Positions 60,660 to 64,000 of a stretch of 64,000 bases of DNA are shown here, piece after piece. The stretch comes from Clostridium tetanomorphum (lineage in GTDB: Bacteria > Bacillota > Clostridia > Clostridiales > Clostridiaceae), in assembly GCF_017873215.1 (NCBI RefSeq), contig NZ_JAGGKA010000008.1, positions 62,001-126,000 of the forward strand. The letters run 5' to 3'. Position numbers and translations under genes: made by a program. Under the pieces are notes generated by a model. That model was not told the DNA's origin. It worked only from the letters and a program-made list of their open reading frames with translations, and ran no database searches. How positions within the stretch are numbered: position 1 is the stretch's first letter; every line of letters starts with the position of its first letter.

Positions 60660-61272
60660 ATGAACGAAATCAATGCACTTATTAATGAAATTAGTGGTAC
60701 TATACTTAATATCTTATTGTTTTCAATTATACCTTTTATATGGTATCTAATTAGAGAAAAAACAGTAAAAGGATTTGTTTATTCAATAGGTATTTATAAA
60801 CCTCATAAAATTAACCTTGTTATGACAATTTTTGTTATTACTACAGTTTACTTAATAACATTATCAACTAATGTTTTGGTAATCAAATTAGGGTATAGTG
60901 GCAGAAGTATTGTTGATACTCATGACTTCACAAGAATAACATTTTTCATTTATCTTTTGCTTTACGGCTTGAAAACAGGAATAGCAGAAGAAATCTTTTT
61001 TAGGGGATTTGTTGCAAAGAAACTTATTAAAAAACTTGGATTTTCAAAGGGAAATGTCGCTCAAGCTCTTGTGTTTGCATTGCCACATTTCGTAACACTA
61101 GGTTCAGCATCTTTAGTAGATATCATTGTACGAATTATAAATGCTTTTTTTTTTAGGATATACATTTGGATATATTATGGATAGAAAAAGTAATGGGAGC
61201 ATTATACCAGTTATGATTTCACATATACTTATCAATATGATCTCAAGTTTATTATTGTCAATGATCCTATAG
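60660..61272 (+). pseudogene. CPBP (Abi) intramembrane metalloprotease, split at a poly-T tract
   Basis: ATG 60660 after AAAGGTGG starts MNEINALINEISGTILNILL. Four or more membrane helices follow, with the CPBP motifs EEIFFRGF (motif 1, Glu-Glu and Arg) and FALPHFV (motif 2). At 61145-61154 ten T residues follow GC, and the frame closes soon after at 61184. Removing one T restores GYTFGYIMDRKSNGSIIPVM and SHILINMISS, motif 3 with His and Asn, ending at 61272. So the gene is complete but for one base. It may be slippage, phase variation or a sequence error. Confidence 0.8.
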
Positions 61273-61404
61273 GATATTTATTATGAATATAATTTATAGT
61301 TTTCGTCTAGGACACAATATAAATATATGGAGAAGTAAATATGATTTCTTAAACATAGATTTTCTAAATCTATGTTAGAATTTGGAAGAGAGGAAAATTA
61401 AAAT

Positions 61405-62154
61405 ATGTGTACTGATTTTGTTAACTTAACAAAAGAAAATCTTGCTAATGAACATTTATGCTGTATTATACGCAGTAGAAAACCTCATCAAGGTATTGAC
61501 GAAAAACGACAATGGCTTTCTGATAGACTAAATGAAGGGCATGTTTTTAGAAAGTTAAATGAAAAGGCAATAGTTTTTATTGAATATGCTCCTCTTGAAA
61601 TAGCTTGGGTTCCTATAACTGGCGATAACTATTACTATATATATTGCTTATGGGTTTCCGGTAGTTATAAAGGAAAAGGGTATGGAAAATCACTAATGGA
61701 GTATTGTTTGGCAGATGCAAGAGAAAAGGGTAAATCAGGTATTTGCATGCTGGGAGCAAAGAAACAAAAACATTGGCTTTCTGATCAATCATTTGTGAAG
61801 AAGTTTGGTTTTGAGGTTGTTGATACTACCGATAATGGATATGAACTACTTGCACTTTCTTTTGATGGAACAACACCAAAGTTCACAGAAAATGCTAAAA
61901 AACAAGAAATTGAATGTAAAGATTTAATAATTTATTATGATATGCAATGCCCTTATATCTATCAAAACATTGAGAAGATAAAACAGTATTGTGAAATGAA
62001 TGATGTTCCTGTATCTTTAATTCAAGTGGATATACTACAAAAAGCAAAGGAATTGCCTTGTGTTTTTAATAACTATGGTGTGTTTTATAAAGGAAAATTT
62101 GAGACGGTGAATTTATTAGATATCGGAAGTTTAGAGAGAATACTCAAGAAATGA
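61405..62154 (+). CDS. GNAT fused to YoaP-like domain
   Basis: Residues 1-155 are a GNAT domain: NYYYIYCLWVSGSYKGKGYG (beta4, CoA loop) and QSFVKKFGFEVVDTTDNGY. Residues 160-249 carry a YoaP-like thioredoxin-fold extension, LIIYYDMQCPYIYQNIEKIK, with VSLIQVDILQKAKELPCVFN and YGVFYKGKFET. The family is common in Bacillus and Clostridium; substrate unknown. GAGAGGAAAATT precedes the ATG. Confidence 0.88.
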   Translation: MCTDFVNLTKENLANEHLCCIIRSRKPHQGIDEKRQWLSDRLNEGHVFRKLNEKAIVFIEYAPLEIAWVPITGDNYYYIYCLWVSGSYKGKGYGKSLMEYCLADAREKGKSGICMLGAKKQKHWLSDQSFVKKFGFEVVDTTDNGYELLALSFDGTTPKFTENAKKQEIECKDLIIYYDMQCPYIYQNIEKIKQYCEMNDVPVSLIQVDILQKAKELPCVFNNYGVFYKGKFETVNLLDIGSLERILKK

Positions 62155-62331
62155 GAATACAATTTTGGGTTTTTCTTTTGATAATTAGGACTGTCTATTA
62201 AAAAGAAGAGTCACTTGAATGTATGATGGAGATATAGCTATAATAGAAATATATTATAGCTATAAGGTTTGTTAAATTAGAATTTATTGAACAGGGTATT
62301 TTTTATATATTAATAAAAGGAAGAAAATAAT

Positions 62332-62439
62332 CAGATTTTAGAAAAAGCTCTATCATATATAGATAAGGGTATTCTTGTAGGGGCTATATGTGAGGATAAA
62401 GAAGTAGATAAGAAAATTAAATTGAAGCAGAAGGTGTAA
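62332..62439 (+). pseudogene. nadE C-terminal remnant
   Basis: The codons QILEKALSYIDKGILVGAIC then EDKEVDKKIKLKQKV-stop match the tail of the window's nadE (VNKYIENGSCGDKEVDKKIK then LKHEY). No start or upstream domain is present. The stop lies four bases before the response regulator start, so this remnant supplies that gene's ribosome site. Confidence 0.6.
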
Positions 62440-62443
62440 ATGC

Positions 62444-63160
62444 ATGTTAGATAATATTAATAGTATAAACAAAGTAAAAATATTAGTGGTGGAGGATGAC
62501 AATGACATAAATAATATGCTGACTAATTTAGTGCGAAGAAATGGATATGAGGCTATACAAGCATATTCAGGTACAGAGGCAGCGCTTCACTTAAAGAGTA
62601 CTGAGTTTAATCTAGTTCTTCTGGATATAATGATTCCTGGTATGGATGGTAAAGAGTTATTGACAAGAATTAGAAAAACTATGGACATGCCAGTTATAGT
62701 GATTTCTGCAAGGATTGATAAGACGGATAAAATAGAAATGCTTAATATGGGAGCAGATGATTATATTACTAAACCCTTTGATATAGACGAATTGTCCGCA
62801 AGGATAAATTCAAATCTAAGAAGATATTCAAAAGATAATAGCATGGCCAGTGAATCCAGGAACAGCTTATCCTTTAAGGATATTACATTAAATAAAGAGA
62901 CCAAAGAGGTTTTAGTTAATGGGAATGGGGTAAATCTTACTGCTAGGGAGTTTATAATATTGGAGTTGTTTCTAAGCAATCCGAAAAAGGTTTTCTCAAA
63001 GGCTAACTTGTTTGAAAGTGTGTGGGGAGAAGAATATATGGGGGATGACAATACTGTAAATGTCCACATGAGCAATCTGAGAGGAAAGCTGCAGAAATGC
63101 AACAAAGAAGAAGAATATATAGAAACCATTTGGGGAATGGGCTATAAATTAAAGCTATAA
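62444..63160 (+). CDS. OmpR-family response regulator
   Basis: The 238-residue protein has a receiver, VKILVVEDDNDINNMLTNLV, with Asp in LVLLDIMIPGMDGKEL and Lys in GADDYITKPFDIDELSARIN, and a winged helix, LTAREFIILELFLSNPKKVF then DDNTVNVHMSNLRGKLQK. No histidine kinase is in view; an ABC ATPase follows 108 bp on, the usual context of regulators for lantibiotic-immunity or BcrA-type transporters. A kinase may lie beyond the right edge. Confidence 0.93.
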   Translation: MLDNINSINKVKILVVEDDNDINNMLTNLVRRNGYEAIQAYSGTEAALHLKSTEFNLVLLDIMIPGMDGKELLTRIRKTMDMPVIVISARIDKTDKIEMLNMGADDYITKPFDIDELSARINSNLRRYSKDNSMASESRNSLSFKDITLNKETKEVLVNGNGVNLTAREFIILELFLSNPKKVFSKANLFESVWGEEYMGDDNTVNVHMSNLRGKLQKCNKEEEYIETIWGMGYKLKL

Positions 63161-63268
63161 TTTAAACTTAAAGAATGAACTTAAGGTTTTCTTAAGGATT
63201 TCTTTAAGTTTTTTTATTTTTCCTCTTATAAACTTAGAACATAAGGTTTGGCAATAAGGAGGATATTT

Positions 63269-64000
63269 ATGAGTAAAGTATTAAGTATTAAAAATGTAAA
63301 TAAGTTTTATGGAAAGCAGAAGGTTTTAGATAATATTAATTTATCCTTAGAACCTGGGGAGATAATGGGGCTTGTTGGACCAAATGGAGCTGGAAAAACA
63401 ACCATAATGAAGATAATAACAAGGCTTATAAAAAACTATGATGGCGATATTTTCATAGGTGATGAAAATATTAGAACCAATAGAAAACATGATACAAAAC
63501 AAATAGGATGTGCAATTGAGACGCCTGGTTTTTATCCAAATTTGACTGGATACGAAAACTTATTATTCTTTGCAGAGATTTCAGGCTTAAAGGATAAGAA
63601 GGAAATTGAAGAGATAGCTAAGAGATTAGGCATAGAAGGTTATCTTAATAAAAAGGTTAAAACCTATTCTTTAGGAATGCGACAAAGATTAGGCGTAGCT
63701 CAAGCGGTATTAGCTTATCCTCAAATATTAATACTAGATGAACCAACTAACGGTATGGACCCGGCGATAATTCCACAACTTAGAGAATTCATAAAGTATA
63801 TAGCTGCAAAAAAAGGCGCCACTGTACTAATATCAAGCCATATATTATCCGAGATTGAATTAATGTGTGATAGAGTTACCTTTATTCAAGGGGGAAAAAT
63901 TATTAAGGTAGAAGACTTAAAGAAGGTTCAAAAGGATATTTCGACTATGGCTTTTGTTACTAGCAGACTTGATGATTTAAAGAAATTCTTTAATGAAAGA
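63269..64000 (+). CDS. ABC transporter ATP-binding protein (BcrA/lantibiotic-immunity type), cut by window edge
   Basis: From ATG 63269, after AAGGAGG, the frame runs open to the right edge (244 codons). MSKVLSIKNVNKFYGKQKVL starts the domain; Walker A GPNGAGKTTIMKII, signature YSLGMRQRLGVAQAVL, Walker B ILILDEPTNGMDP and H-loop ISSHILSEIE follow. LGMRQRLG rather than SGGQ is typical of bacitracin/lantibiotic immunity ATPases. The permease should lie past the edge. Probably regulated by the upstream response regulator. Confidence 0.92.
   Translation, partial: MSKVLSIKNVNKFYGKQKVLDNINLSLEPGEIMGLVGPNGAGKTTIMKIITRLIKNYDGDIFIGDENIRTNRKHDTKQIGCAIETPGFYPNLTGYENLLFFAEISGLKDKKEIEEIAKRLGIEGYLNKKVKTYSLGMRQRLGVAQAVLAYPQILILDEPTNGMDPAIIPQLREFIKYIAAKKGATVLISSHILSEIELMCDRVTFIQGGKIIKVEDLKKVQKDISTMAFVTSRLDDLKKFFNER

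Overview
The window is very AT-rich, uses AGGAGG-type ribosome binding sites, and carries typical clostridial gene families: a 2-hydroxyacyl-CoA dehydratase activase-like protein, an OPT peptide transporter, CbiMQO, AzlCD, DUF6033 and DUF6144. It is most likely chromosomal DNA of a Clostridium species; I cannot name the species. No rRNA or tRNA gene was seen.

Layout. 0-2.1 kb: an MFS drug exporter (cut by the left edge) diverges from its likely TetR repressor, with two inverted-repeat operators between them, followed by a GNAT. 2.1-24.6 kb: an accessory region of mostly single-gene units, nearly all on the + strand (many GNAT acetyltransferases, methyltransferases, GyrI-like, DUF3788, DUF523, TfoX_C, MBL, MaoC-like, TVP38 and DUF3795 proteins). 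The units are separated by recurring promoter blocks and recurring cruciform terminators, and mixed with many truncated or duplicated gene remnants, an IS607-type element with broken tnpA and tnpB, and small structured RNAs. 24.8-31.2 kb: a chemotaxis receptor and a 1420-residue dehydratase activase-like protein. 31.4-36.0 kb: an NAD salvage operon (nrtR, PRPP synthetase, nicotinamidase, nicotinamide phosphoribosyltransferase, nadE) behind a promoter with a perfect 19-bp palindrome, a good NrtR operator candidate. 36.5-38.3 kb: an AraC-type gene broken by a nonsense codon, then an alpha/beta hydrolase. 38.6-43.5 kb: a G+C-richer, probably transferred operon of response regulator, histidine kinase, ABC ATPase and FtsX-type permease. 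43.5-46.3 kb: a second accessory patch with a possible riboswitch or attenuator, a GNAT, an intact 33-residue type I toxin with its antitoxin RNA, and remnants including a broken peptide deformylase. 46.4-58.1 kb: a heterodimeric ABC exporter, a zeta-like kinase with a small upstream partner, PepD dipeptidase, an OPT transporter with a PqqD-like protein, and CbiMQO. 58.3-64 kb: an AraC/GyrI regulator, DUF6144, GNATs, a CPBP protease split at a poly-T tract, a nadE remnant, a response regulator and a right-edge ABC ATPase.

How the parts relate. The NAD operon is the clearest pathway unit: nicotinamide is either phosphoribosylated directly (NadV, with PRPP from the linked synthetase) or deamidated (PncA), and NadE makes the final amide, under a Nudix-type regulator. 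PepD and OPT fit peptide uptake and use. The most unusual features are the non-coding ones: a dispersed type I toxin-antitoxin family in which only one of four loci keeps a whole toxin frame; a three-copy bistable hairpin plus terminator element; a G+C-rich leader that looks like an aptamer with competing antiterminator and terminator; and a repeat-delimited array that seems to gain, lose and fuse single genes by recombination between repeats.
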